From Burkholderia sp. (GTDB lineage Bacteria > Pseudomonadota > Gammaproteobacteria > Burkholderiales > Burkholderiaceae), in contig JASLEG010000292.1 in the NCBI GenBank assembly GCA_030151225.1, positions 1-44,638 on the forward strand: 44,638 nucleotides of DNA, in the 5' to 3' direction. Made by a program: the position numbers and the translations under genes. The notes beneath the pieces are model-generated. The model ran no database searches, was not told the DNA's origin, and saw nothing but the letters and a program-made list of their open reading frames with translations. Shown in pieces: positions 15,695 to 24,017 of the stretch. Each line of letters begins with the position of its first letter. The stretch's first letter is position 1.

Positions 15695-16779
15695 TTCGGC
15701 GTGATCCGCCACATACGTTTCTCTGACGAGCGCCTGCGCGGCACGTGGAAGAACGCGTTCCCCACCGGCGATGGCGAACTGCTGAACGTGCGCGACATCG
15801 AGCAGGGCGTGGATCAGATGAAACGTGTGCGCAGCCAGGACGTGTCGCTGCGCATCGAGCCCGTGCCCGACGAGCCCGGCGTGAGCGACATCCTGCTCGA
15901 CGTGAAGCGCGGCAAGCCGTGGACGATCGTGGCGTCGGTCGACAATGCCGGCACGCGTCCCACCGGCAGGCTGCAGGGCAACCTGTCCGTCGGCATCGAA
16001 AATCCGCTGGGTCTGAACGACGTGTTCAACATCGGCGCGAGCCAGGATCTGGAGTTCGGCGACAAGCGACTCGGCTCGCACGGCTGGAACGGCTTCTATT
16101 CGATTCCATGGGGCAACTGGACGGCCATGCTGTCGGCCTACACCACCACCTGCTATCAGCAGATCGCCGCCGTGAACCAGACCTTCGTGGCGAGCGCCAC
16201 TACTTCGGCCGCGCGCAGCTTGACGGCTCGCTCGCGTATCGCCAGGGCGTGGGCGGTTTCGGCGCGCGCGACGACAGCTTGCGGGCGGGCGGTGGCCCCA
16301 CCTATCGCTTCAGCATGGCGGTGCTCGACGCGAACCTGTCCGCGCCGTTCGCGATCGGCAGGCAGGCGTTCCGCTACGTCGGCACCTTCCACGGCCAGTA
16401 CACGGGAAACACGCTGTACTACATCGACGACCTCGCGATCGGCAGCCGCTACACCGTGCGCGGCTTCGACGGCGAGACGATGCTCGCCGCGGCGCGGGGC
16501 TTCTACTGGCGCAACGAATGGCAGGCACCGATCGGGCAGACGGGGCAGGCCGTCTACGCCGGCCTCGACTACGGGCGTGTGTGGGGACCGCAACCGATCC
16601 TGCTGGTCGGTACCCGACTGGCCGGCGCGGTGATCGGCGTGAAGGGCAGTGTGGGCAGTGTGGGCACGCGCCTGGGCGCCTATGCCTACGACCTCTTCGC
16701 GGGCACGCCCGTCTACAAGCCGTCGGGGTTCGCGACCGCGCGCGTGTCGGTCGGGTTTCAGTTGACGGCGCAGTTCTGA
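15695..16779 (+). pseudogene. Truncated, frameshifted CdiB/FhaC-type outer-membrane transporter
   Basis: Two-partner-secretion TpsB sequence that would have exported the CdiA protein. The first part reads GVIRHIRFSDERLRGTWKNA, RDIEQGVDQMKRV and VKRGKPWTIVASVDNAGTRP, matching the POTRA end and the first barrel strands. At about 16188 the frame changes and material is missing. The remainder (HYFGRAQLDGSLAYRQGVGG, TIGSRYTVRGFDGET-like IGSRYTVRGFDGETMLAA, RNEWQAPIGQTGQAVYAGLD) gives the C-terminal barrel, including the VRGF motif, and ends in Phe as outer-membrane proteins do. The signal peptide, plug and first POTRA are absent. Burkholderia CDI loci place the transporter gene after cdiA-cdiI, which matches the order here. 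Confidence 0.85.
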
Positions 16780-16791
16780 GCGCCGTGTCAG

Positions 16792-16990
16792 CCATTGACT
16801 TCGAGCGCCGGAAAGCCAATGCGTCGATTTCAGGTGGCCCCGCCAGCACGCCGTCGCACAGCGTGGCGCCGAGCTTCCTGATGTACGCGCCTTGCTGGCC
16901 TGCTTGTCCGTGTAGCGCTCGACGATGACGTAGGCCAGTCCGGCCGCTGGCTGTTGCTGCCGATGGGCATCGCGACGAGGAGTACATCTT
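16792..16990 (-). pseudogene. Antibiotic-biosynthesis-monooxygenase-like remnant
   Basis: On the minus strand, one frame gives AGLAYVIVERYTDKQAS and a shifted frame continues AYIRKLGATLCDGVLAGPPE, together resembling a small ABM/quinol monooxygenase (YgiN-like) with a deletion at the joint. Neither frame is complete. The call rests on short matches and is tentative. Confidence 0.35.
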
Positions 16991-17195
16991 CCTCAGGATC
17001 CGCGCTGCGTTCCCCGGAATTCGGCGTTGAACCCAAAATCTTGCGTTCTGAACGCGACGGCGCATCCTTTCCGATCCCCCGCCAGCTGCAATACCGCGTC
17101 CACGTGGTCCACCGTGCCGGCCGCACCGGCGCGCCGTCTCACCCGAAGCGCCCGCCCCCCGACGGCAGCGGGCCGAGACAAGGCGACGACGCACG

Positions 17196-17442
17196 ATGTC
17201 CACCCGATCCGCGAACCCCGCGATCCCGCTGGCCGGCGCGCGGCCCGGCGCTTCATGCCGCTGCTGTTCGTCTGCTGCGTGGTGGCCTACGTCGACCGCG
17301 TCGACGTGGGCTTCGCCAGGCTGCCGATGCTGGGCGACCGGCACTTCGGCGATGCCGTGCACGGCTTCGGCGCGGGCCTGTTCTTCGTCGGCTGCTTGTT
17401 CTTCGAGGTGCCGAGCAACCTGCTGCTGCACCGCCTCGGCTG
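17196..17442 (+). pseudogene. MFS transporter remnant (N-terminus, ACS/GudP-like)
   Basis: The ATG at 17196 begins MSTRSANPAIPLAG. The frame then shifts by one, and the second frame gives RRFMPLLFVCCVVAYVDRVD, VGFARLPML and FFEVPSNLLLHRLG, the first two membrane helices and first cytoplasmic loop of anion:cation symporters for sugar acids. Everything after the first loop is missing; the sequence passes directly into an aldolase-like piece. It is a frameshifted, truncated gene. Confidence 0.72.
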
Positions 17443-17445
17443 CTG

Positions 17446-17700
17446 CCGCCGTCCTTCCACAAGAACCTGTCCGGCGACGGCCTGTTCGCGTTCTGCTCGG
17501 ACGTGATCGAACGGCTGCTGGCGCGCTATCCTCACACGATCGCCGGCGTGAAGGATGCGTCGGGCGACCGGGCCGACACGAAGGCGATGATCGACGCGTT
17601 CGCGGGCGCGGGCCTCGACATCTTCCCGGCCAGCGAGGCACTGCTCGGCCAGGCGCTGCCGATGATTCCGGCCATGAAGCGCGCGAGTGCGCCTGACCCG
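17446..17700 (+). pseudogene. DHDPS/NAL-family aldolase or dehydratase remnant
   Basis: A C-terminal piece in one frame: PPSFHKNLSGDGLFAFCSD, then IAGVKDASGDRADTKAMIDA and LDIFPASEALLGQALP, as in dihydrodipicolinate-synthase-like aldolases (GVKDASGD is characteristic). The N-terminal half with the Schiff-base region is missing, and the end carries another deletion. Such enzymes often act with IlvD/Edd sugar-acid dehydratases such as the one that follows. Confidence 0.65.
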
Positions 17701-17746
17701 CATCACCGATTCGACGCATCGACCCACATACAGGACGGACCCCGAG

Positions 17747-19543
17747 ATGGACGACCACCAAGACAAGCGCGCCGGCAAGCAGGATCGACAATCCACGGGC
17801 GCCGCCGATACCCCGCCCGCCGAGGCGGCCGCCACCGGCATGAAGCGCGGCCTGACCTCCTACGGCGATCAGGGCTTCTCGCTGTTCCTGCGCAAGGCCT
17901 TCATCAAGGGCGCCGGCTTCACCGATCAGGCGCTCGACCGGCCCGTGATCGGCATCGTCAACACCGGCAGCGGCTTCAACGCCTGCCACGGCAACATGCC
18001 CCAGCTGATCGAGGCGGTCAAACGCGGCGTGATGCTGGCCGGCGGCCTGCCGGTGGATTTCCCCACCATCTCGATCCACGAGAGCTTCGCCTCGCCCACC
18101 TCGATGTATCTGCGCAACCTGATGTCGATGGACACCGAGGAGATGATCCGCGCGCAGCCGATGGACGCGGTGGTGCTGATCGGCGGCTGCGACAAGACCG
18201 TGCCCGCGCAACTGATGGGCGCGGCCTCGGCCGGCATCCCGGCCGTGCAGTTGGTGACCGGCGCGATGCTGACCGGCTCGCATCGCGGCGAGCGGGTGGG
18301 CGCCTGCACCGACTGCCGCCGCTACTGGGCCAGATTCCGCGCCAGCGAGATCGACGAGGCCGAGGTGGCCGACGTCAACAACCAGCTGGTGGCGAGCGTG
18401 GGCACCTGCTCGGTGATGGGCACGGCCAGCACCATGGCCTGCCTCGCCGAGGCGCTGGGCATGACCGTGCCCGGCGGCGCCACGCCGCCGGCGGTCACGG
18501 CCGACCGGATCCGCGTGGCCGAGCAGACCGGCACGCTGGCCGTGAAGATGGCGGCCGAGCGGCTCACGATCGACCGCATCCTCACCCCGAAGGCCTTCGA
18601 GAACGCGCTGCGCGTGCTGCTCGCGATCGGCGGCTCGACCAACGCGATCGTGCACCTGGCCGCGATCGCGGGGCGCCTCGGCCACCGCATCGATCTGGAC
18701 GCGCTCGATCGCATGGGCAAGCAAACGCCGGTGCTGCTCGACCTGAAGCCCACCGGCCAGCACTACATGGAGGATTTCCACAAGGCCGGCGGGGTGGCCA
18801 CGCTGCTGCGCGAGCTCAGGCCGCTGCTGCATCTCGATGCGCTGACGGTGACCGGGCGCACGCTCGGCGAGGAAATCGACGCGGCCGGCGCGGGCTTCGC
18901 GCAGGACGTGGTGCGTCCGTTCGCGCGGCCGATCTATCCGCAGGGCGGGCTGGCCGTGCTGCGCGGCAATCTCGCGCCGGGCGGCGCGATCATCAAGCAG
19001 TCGGCGGCCGACCCGCGGCTGATGGAGCACGAGGGCCGCGCGGTGGTGTTCGAGGGCATCGAGGATCTGGTCACGCGCATCGACGACGAGGCGCTCGACG
19101 TGACCGCCGACGACGTGCTGGTGCTCAAGCACATCGGCCCGCTGGGCGCGCCGGGCATGCCCGAGGCCGGCTACATCCCGATTCCGCGCAAGCTCGCGCG
19201 GGCCGGCGTGAAGGACATGGTGCGGATTTCCGACGGGCGCATGAGCGGCACCGCGTTCGGCACCATCGTGCTGCACGTCACGCCCGAGGCGGCGCTGGGC
19301 GGGCCGCTCGCGCACGTGCGCAGCGGCGACCGGATCCGCCTGAGCGTGGCGCGGCGCGAGGTGGCGCTGCTGGTCAGCGACGCGGAACTCGCGCGCCGCG
19401 CGAGCGAGCAGCCGGTGGTACGGCCCACGGCCGAGCGCGGCTACCGCAAGCTGTTCCTGCAGACGGTCACGCAGGCCGACGAGGGCGTGGATTTCGACTT
19501 CCTGCGCGCCGCGAGCCTGCAGCGCAAGGACGACGCGCAATGA
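17747..19543 (+). CDS. IlvD/Edd-family dehydratase, probably sugar-acid dehydratase
   Basis: A 598-aa full-length member of the dihydroxy-acid/6-phosphogluconate dehydratase family, which removes water from aldonic or dihydroxy acids using an Fe-S cluster. The three conserved cysteines are present: C80 (GFNACHGN), C148 (GGCDKTVPA) and C221 (VGTCSVMG). The C-terminal ISDGRMSGTAFG motif is intact. The ATG at 17747 avoids running into the preceding remnant; the first 30 residues are polar and may be non-conserved. Flanking remnants of a sugar-acid symporter, an aldolase and an amidohydrolase suggest an aldonate pathway of which this is the surviving enzyme. Substrate is not determined; IlvD itself is less likely given the context. 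Confidence 0.88.
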   Translation: MDDHQDKRAGKQDRQSTGAADTPPAEAAATGMKRGLTSYGDQGFSLFLRKAFIKGAGFTDQALDRPVIGIVNTGSGFNACHGNMPQLIEAVKRGVMLAGGLPVDFPTISIHESFASPTSMYLRNLMSMDTEEMIRAQPMDAVVLIGGCDKTVPAQLMGAASAGIPAVQLVTGAMLTGSHRGERVGACTDCRRYWARFRASEIDEAEVADVNNQLVASVGTCSVMGTASTMACLAEALGMTVPGGATPPAVTADRIRVAEQTGTLAVKMAAERLTIDRILTPKAFENALRVLLAIGGSTNAIVHLAAIAGRLGHRIDLDALDRMGKQTPVLLDLKPTGQHYMEDFHKAGGVATLLRELRPLLHLDALTVTGRTLGEEIDAAGAGFAQDVVRPFARPIYPQGGLAVLRGNLAPGGAIIKQSAADPRLMEHEGRAVVFEGIEDLVTRIDDEALDVTADDVLVLKHIGPLGAPGMPEAGYIPIPRKLARAGVKDMVRISDGRMSGTAFGTIVLHVTPEAALGGPLAHVRSGDRIRLSVARREVALLVSDAELARRASEQPVVRPTAERGYRKLFLQTVTQADEGVDFDFLRAASLQRKDDAQ

Positions 19544-19701
19544 CGGGCGACGACGCCAGCCGGCCGCTCGCGCTGCGGGTGGGCGAGCTGCTGGCGAGCG
19601 GCCGGCCCTGCGTGAAGCTGACCGGCTTCTACAACGACACGAAGGCGGCGCGCCGGGCGATCCTGGTGGACAGCCCGGCGGCGCTGTACGGCTTCGCCTG
19701 A
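19540..19701 (+). pseudogene. Amidohydrolase-2 family stub
   Basis: A 53-aa frame overlapping the dehydratase stop by 4 bases (ATGA). Its body (LRVGELLASGRPCVKLTGFY, then NDTKAARRAI) resembles the GRCWVKLTGPYN-type segment deep inside TIM-barrel amidohydrolases (lactonase-like). The family is several times longer, so this is an internal scrap left by deletion and read from an adventitious or retained start. Confidence 0.5.
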
Positions 19702-19716
19702 CGCGAAGCGCGCCGC

Positions 19717-20418
19717 TCAGGCCAGCAGCCGCGCGATCAGCTCGGAGGTGGCGCGCACCTCGTACTTGCGCAGCAGGCTCGCGCGATGGATGTCCACGGT
19801 GCGCGGGCTGATCTCGAGCTCCTTGCCGATTTCCTTGCTGGTCAGGCCGTGCACGAGCAGCGCGGCCACCTCGCGCTCGCGCTCGGTCAGGGTGCTGGCC
19901 ACGTCGGTCGCCGTGACCTTCTCGGACAGGTCGGTGAAGGTCCAGATCGCCGTCTCGAACGGCCGCTTCGGGTTGTAGCCGAAGCCGCACACGGTGGTCC
20001 AGAAGTGGCTGCCGTCCACGCGGCGCATGATGCGGTCGTCGCTGAACACGTCGTGGCGCGCCAGCAGCGGCGCGAGCCGGCGGCCGGTGCTGGTGAAGTC
20101 CTTCTGCTGCGGATAGAGCCTGGAGAACGACTGGCCCACGATGTCGGCGCGCTCGGCGCGGAACAGCGCGCGCGCGCGCGCGTTGCAGGCCACCATGATG
20201 CGCTCGCGCGCCACGATCACGGCCACCGGCAGATGCTCGAACAGGTCGGCGTAGTCGAGCGGCGGCAGCGAGGCGATGAAGTCGAGCACGGAGGCGGGAG
20301 AGGGCGGATCGGCTGGGGCGGGCATGACATCGGTCGGGGCGAGCGGGGCAGGGCCCGCCATGCTCCCATCAACGGGCGATCCGTTCAAGCGGCGCGCGGC
20401 GCGCGCGGTGGGCGGCAT
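19717..20418 (-). CDS. PAS-LuxR transcriptional regulator
   Basis: A 233-aa cytoplasmic regulator. Residues about 50-165 form a PAS domain (FEHLPVAVIVARERIMVACN, GQSFSRLYPQQKDF). The C-terminus is a LuxR/FixJ helix-turn-helix (LTEREREVAALLVHGLTSKE, IGKELEISPRTVDIHRASLL). There is no receiver domain or kinase, so it probably senses a ligand or redox cue directly. It is the 3'-most gene of a minus-strand group with the dipeptidase-like and MHS genes, separated by only 16 bases from the former, and may regulate them. The N-terminal 20-30 residues are low in conservation-like character; an internal Met at residue 20 is an alternative start. Confidence 0.85.
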   Translation of the reverse strand: MPPTARAARRLNGSPVDGSMAGPAPLAPTDVMPAPADPPSPASVLDFIASLPPLDYADLFEHLPVAVIVARERIMVACNARARALFRAERADIVGQSFSRLYPQQKDFTSTGRRLAPLLARHDVFSDDRIMRRVDGSHFWTTVCGFGYNPKRPFETAIWTFTDLSEKVTATDVASTLTEREREVAALLVHGLTSKEIGKELEISPRTVDIHRASLLRKYEVRATSELIARLLA

Positions 20419-20434
20419 CGCCCGGCCCCGGGGT

Positions 20435-21406
20435 TCAGACCTTCCAGACCTGGTCGAAGAAGCCCATCCAGTTCTCGCCCATCACCTTCCTGATGCGCGA
20501 TTCGCTCCAGCCCGCGCGCTGCATCGCGGCGGTCAGGTTCGGGAATTCGCCGATCGTGCGGATGCCTTCGGGGTTCACCACCTTGCCGAAGTTCGTCAGG
20601 CGGCGGTAGCGGCCCTTGTCGTGCGTGATCCAGTCGAAGAACTCGGTGCTGTAGCCCTGCGTGAAGTCGGTGCCGATGCCCACCTTGTCCTCGCCGATCA
20701 CCTGGATCGTGTAGTCGATCGCCTCGAGGTAGTCGTCCACGGTGGCGTCGGGGCCCTTGGCGAGGAACGGCGAGAACATCGTCACGCCCACGAAGCCGTT
20801 GGCGTCGGCGATCTCGCGCAGCTGGTCGTCGGTCTTGTTGCGCGGGTGATCCTTGAGGCCCGACGGGCAGCAGTGCGAATAGGTGACCGGCTTCCTCGAG
20901 CAGGCGATCGCGTCGGACGAGGTCTTCGCGCCCACGTGCGACAGGTCCACCAGGATGCCCACGCGGTTCATTTCCTGGATCACTTCGCGGCCGTAGCCCG
21001 ACAGCCCGCCGTCCGGCTCGTAGCAGCCGGTGCCCACCAGGTTCTGCGTGTTGTAGCAGAGCTGCACCACGTTCACGCCGAGCTCCTTGAACACCTCGAT
21101 GTAGCCGAGGTTGTCCTCGAAGGCATACGAATTCTGGAAGCCGAAGATGATGCCGGTCTTGTTCTCCTGCTTGGCGCGGCGGATGTCGTCGGTGCTGCGC
21201 ACCAGCGTGATGATGTCGCTGTACTCGCGGATCTGCTGCTTCATTTCCGCGATCTTGTCGATGGTCTTCTGGAAGTCTTCCCACACCGACACGGTGCAGT
21301 TGACCGCGGTGACGTTGCCTTTGCGCATGTCCTCGAACACCGAGCGCTCGAACTTCGAAATGTTCAGGCCGTCGATGATGATGCTGGAATCGTGGAGAGT
21401 GGTCAT
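20435..21406 (-). CDS. M19 (renal-dipeptidase) family protein lacking the N-terminal HxD
   Basis: A 323-aa cytoplasmic TIM-barrel protein of the peptidase M19 family. Recognisable elements are SHCCPSGLKDHPRNK, VGIGTDFTQG and the C-terminal MGENWMGFF (equivalent to the family GxNxxR/L region). The usual N-terminal metal ligands HxD are replaced: residues 12-17 read DGLNIS. To my recollection the same change occurs in a distinct bacterial subgroup, so it is probably a subfamily trait and not decay. It lies 55 bases downstream of an MHS transporter gene and probably shares its promoter, consistent with uptake and cleavage of a small amide or dipeptide. Confidence 0.85.
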   Translation of the reverse strand: MTTLHDSSIIIDGLNISKFERSVFEDMRKGNVTAVNCTVSVWEDFQKTIDKIAEMKQQIREYSDIITLVRSTDDIRRAKQENKTGIIFGFQNSYAFEDNLGYIEVFKELGVNVVQLCYNTQNLVGTGCYEPDGGLSGYGREVIQEMNRVGILVDLSHVGAKTSSDAIACSRKPVTYSHCCPSGLKDHPRNKTDDQLREIADANGFVGVTMFSPFLAKGPDATVDDYLEAIDYTIQVIGEDKVGIGTDFTQGYSTEFFDWITHDKGRYRRLTNFGKVVNPEGIRTIGEFPNLTAAMQRAGWSESRIRKVMGENWMGFFDQVWKV

Positions 21407-21461
21407 CGGTCCATCCGTTCAGTTAGCGGGTTGTCACGTATCGAAGCGGCGCCCCGAAGGC

Positions 21462-22805
21462 TCACACGGCGCGGTTCAGCGGGCCGGCGCTGCCGCCGGT
21501 GGGGTTGCCCGCGTCCTCGAGGGACGCCTTCGACGTTTCCGGCAGCGCGAGGCCGCCGATCATCGCGAGAATCGCGATCGCGATCAGGTAGTAGGCGGGA
21601 GACAGGTTCGAGCCCGTGGACGAGATCAGCCACGTGGCCAGCAGCGGCGCGGTGCCGCCGAAGATCGTGTAGGCGAGGTTGTAGGTGATGGCCGAGGCGG
21701 TGTAGCGGGTGCGGGTGGCGAACACTTCCGACATCAGCGGCGCGGTCACCACGCCCGACAGCACGGCACCGATGGCCAGCAGCGCGACGCCCACCAGCGA
21801 CAGCGACAGCACGCCCGAGCTGCCCAGCGAGAAGGCCGGGTACACCGAGGCGATGATCACCACGCCGGTGGTGGCGATGGTGCGGCGGCGGCCCACGGCG
21901 TCGGAGAACGCGCCGGCCAGCGGGCAGAGCGCGGCGGCGAAGAACAGCGCGAGCACGCTGACCAGCAGCGAGGTGGCGCGCGACAGATGGCCGGCCACCT
22001 GCAGATAGGTCGAGAAGTAGGTGGTGAAGGTGTAGAACGACAGCGCCGTGACCGACACGAACGCGCCGAGCTTCAGGATGTTCAGCGACTGCGACTGCAG
22101 CGTTTCCACCAGCGGCGCATGCGCCACGTCGTGCTTGCCCTCGAGCGCCTGGAAGGCCGGCGTCTCGTTCAGGCTCATGCGCAGGTACACGCCGATCAGG
22201 CCCACCGGGGCCGCGATCAGGAACGGCACGCGCCAGCCCCAGCCCACCATCGCGTCGGGCGACAGCGCGGCCTCGAGCGCCCAGGCCACCACGGCGGCGC
22301 AGGCGAACGACGAGAAGGTGGAGACCGGCACGAAACTGCCGAAGAACGCGCGGCGGCCGCGCGGCGCGTGCTCCATCACGTAGGCGCAGGCGCCCGCGTA
22401 TTCGCCGCCGGCCGAGAAGCCCTGCACGCAGCGGATCACCGTGAGCAGCAGCGGCGCGAGCCAGCCGATCGCCGCGTAGGTGGGCAGCAGGCCGATCAGC
22501 GTGGTGGAGCCGGCCATCATCAGGATCGTGATCGCGAGCGTGCGCTTGCGGCCGATGCGGTCGCCGATCACGCCGAAGAACAGGCCACCCAGCGGGCGGA
22601 ACGCGAAGGCCACCGCGAACACCGCGAAGGTCTTGAGCAGTCCCACGGTGGGGTCGCCGCTCGGGAAGAATTCGCGCGTGAGCGTGGTGGCCAGAAAGCC
22701 GTACGCGGCGAAGTCGAACCATTCGACGAAGTTGCCGATCGACGCGGCCGCGATCACCTTGCGCAGCGTGGCGGCGTCGACTTCCTGGGGTGCTGACGTT
22801 GACAT
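21462..22805 (-). CDS. MHS-family MFS metabolite:proton symporter
   Basis: A 447-aa inner-membrane protein with about 12 hydrophobic segments. IGNFVEWFDFAAYGFLA near the N-terminus, GDRIGRKRTLA in the 2-3 loop, RCVQGFSAGGEYAGA in helix 4 and GRRRTIATTG in loop 8-9 are signatures of the KgtP/ProP/ShiA group, which import carboxylates, betaines or similar solutes with protons. First gene of the minus-strand operon with the M19-family gene. Two copies of a palindromic motif lie 60-95 bases upstream of its start. Confidence 0.92.
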   Translation of the reverse strand: MSTSAPQEVDAATLRKVIAAASIGNFVEWFDFAAYGFLATTLTREFFPSGDPTVGLLKTFAVFAVAFAFRPLGGLFFGVIGDRIGRKRTLAITILMMAGSTTLIGLLPTYAAIGWLAPLLLTVIRCVQGFSAGGEYAGACAYVMEHAPRGRRAFFGSFVPVSTFSSFACAAVVAWALEAALSPDAMVGWGWRVPFLIAAPVGLIGVYLRMSLNETPAFQALEGKHDVAHAPLVETLQSQSLNILKLGAFVSVTALSFYTFTTYFSTYLQVAGHLSRATSLLVSVLALFFAAALCPLAGAFSDAVGRRRTIATTGVVIIASVYPAFSLGSSGVLSLSLVGVALLAIGAVLSGVVTAPLMSEVFATRTRYTASAITYNLAYTIFGGTAPLLATWLISSTGSNLSPAYYLIAIAILAMIGGLALPETSKASLEDAGNPTGGSAGPLNRAV

Positions 22806-22863
22806 GGGGGCCTCCTCGTCGGGTAGCGTGCCTTTCGGTATCGAAAAGAGCGTAGAGGCCCAA

Positions 22864-22899
22864 ATTACCTAGGTCCATACGTGTCATTTACCTAGGTAA
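22864..22899 (-). promoter_or_regulatory. Tandem palindromic operators upstream of MHS transporter operon
   Basis: TTACCTAGGTAA (22888-22899) is a perfect 12-bp palindrome. A second partial copy, TTACCTAGGT, lies at 22865-22874, with centres 23 bp apart (about two helical turns). They sit in a locally AT-rich island between the MHS gene and the AraC gene. Likely binding sites for a dimeric repressor or activator of the transporter/M19 operon. CCTAGG was not noticed elsewhere in the window. Confidence 0.65.
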
Positions 22900-22923
22900 T
22901 TTCAAAAAACGTTCAAAAAGCAA

Positions 22924-23919
22924 TCAAAAAGAGGGCCGGCGTGCGCGTGTGGCGGGGGCGGGGCCGTCGAGCGAGGCGGGACGCTCGGTCAGGGCCGGCG
23001 AGGCGGGTTCGGCGGCCTGGTCGGGTGCGTCGGCCGTCGTCGCCGGGCTGAACCGTCGGCGGAATTCGGCCGGCGTCATGGCCTTCATCGCCTTGAATTG
23101 CCGGTTGAAATTGGCGATGCCGGCAAAGCCCGAGCGCGCGGCGACCACCGACACCGGCAGGCGCGTGTCGCCGAGCAGCCGACAGGCGTGGCCGATCCGC
23201 ACCCGGGCCAGATACTGGCCCACGCTCTCGCCCAGGTGCCGCGAGAAATGCCGGCTCAGGCTGCGCGGCGACAGCCCGGCCGCGCGTGCCAGCACCTCGA
23301 GCGGCAGCGGCTCGGCGAAACGGGTGTCGATCAGCGACAGCACGCGGTTCAGCGCCCGCGCGCCGTCGCCGGGCTCGGTCACCACGGTGCGCGCGGTGCC
23401 GGTGGCGAACGCGCTCGGCGACGCCAGCGGCGTGGCCGGCCACGCGGCCAGCCAGCTCAGCACCTCCAGCACCGCGCCGAGCCGCACGCGCGCGTCGTCG
23501 GCCAGCAGGCGGTCGAGCGCGCCGCGCATCCGCGCGCCGGCGCCCGCCTCGAAGGCGAGGCCGCACACGGCGCGCCGCAGCAGGCTGCGCAGGTCGGCGT
23601 ATTCGGGGCAGAGGTCGGCGAGCCGGCGCACCCAGCCGTCGTCGAACCAGATCACCACCGCCACCTGCGGCGCGGCCGGGTCCAGCGAGCGGTTCGATGC
23701 CCAGCTATGCGGCAGGTCGGGCGGCACGAGCACGAGATCGTCGTCGCCGTAGGCGGCCACCGAATCGCCGATGTGGCGCCGGCCCTGGCTGTTCAGGGTC
23801 AGCGTCAGCTCGTATTCGGGGTGGTGATGCCACTCGAAGGGAATGCGCGGCAGGCGGCGGTGGTAAACCCGCACCGAACAGCGCTCGCCGAATTGCACGT
23901 GTTCGTAGGCTGCTTTCAT
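22924..23919 (-). CDS. AraC-family transcriptional regulator
   Basis: A 331-aa regulator. An N-terminal cupin sensor (FEWHHHPEYELTLTLNSQGR, then LVPPDLPHSWAS) is followed by a C-terminal double helix-turn-helix (LEVLARAAGLSPRSLSRHFS, and IANFNRQFKAMKAMTPAEFR), the classic AraC/XylS end. It is divergent from the DUF1479 oxygenase gene across 98 bases and upstream of the MHS/M19 operon, so either is a plausible target. The last 40 residues are low-complexity Pro/Ala/Arg. Confidence 0.92.
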   Translation of the reverse strand: MKAAYEHVQFGERCSVRVYHRRLPRIPFEWHHHPEYELTLTLNSQGRRHIGDSVAAYGDDDLVLVPPDLPHSWASNRSLDPAAPQVAVVIWFDDGWVRRLADLCPEYADLRSLLRRAVCGLAFEAGAGARMRGALDRLLADDARVRLGAVLEVLSWLAAWPATPLASPSAFATGTARTVVTEPGDGARALNRVLSLIDTRFAEPLPLEVLARAAGLSPRSLSRHFSRHLGESVGQYLARVRIGHACRLLGDTRLPVSVVAARSGFAGIANFNRQFKAMKAMTPAEFRRRFSPATTADAPDQAAEPASPALTERPASLDGPAPATRARRPSF

Positions 23920-24017
23920 GGCCGGAAAGTCGAAAAATCTGTCCGGATGGTATCACTGCGTCGGGTGCCGTCCCCGTACGCTTTCAGCACACATCAACCG
24001 AGAACGGAGACGATTCC

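Noticed and set aside
15377..16633. One continuous 418-codon protein across repeat copy 2 and the CdiB piece
   Set aside because: Its start lies inside the small membrane gene in another frame, and its end is out of frame with the transporter barrel; it is a chance read-through of two pseudogenes.
16310..19990. A 1226-codon minus-strand open frame
   Set aside because: It runs antisense to the CdiB remnant and the dehydratase and is composed of Arg/Ala/His/Gly repeats; only short pieces resemble genes, and these are listed separately.
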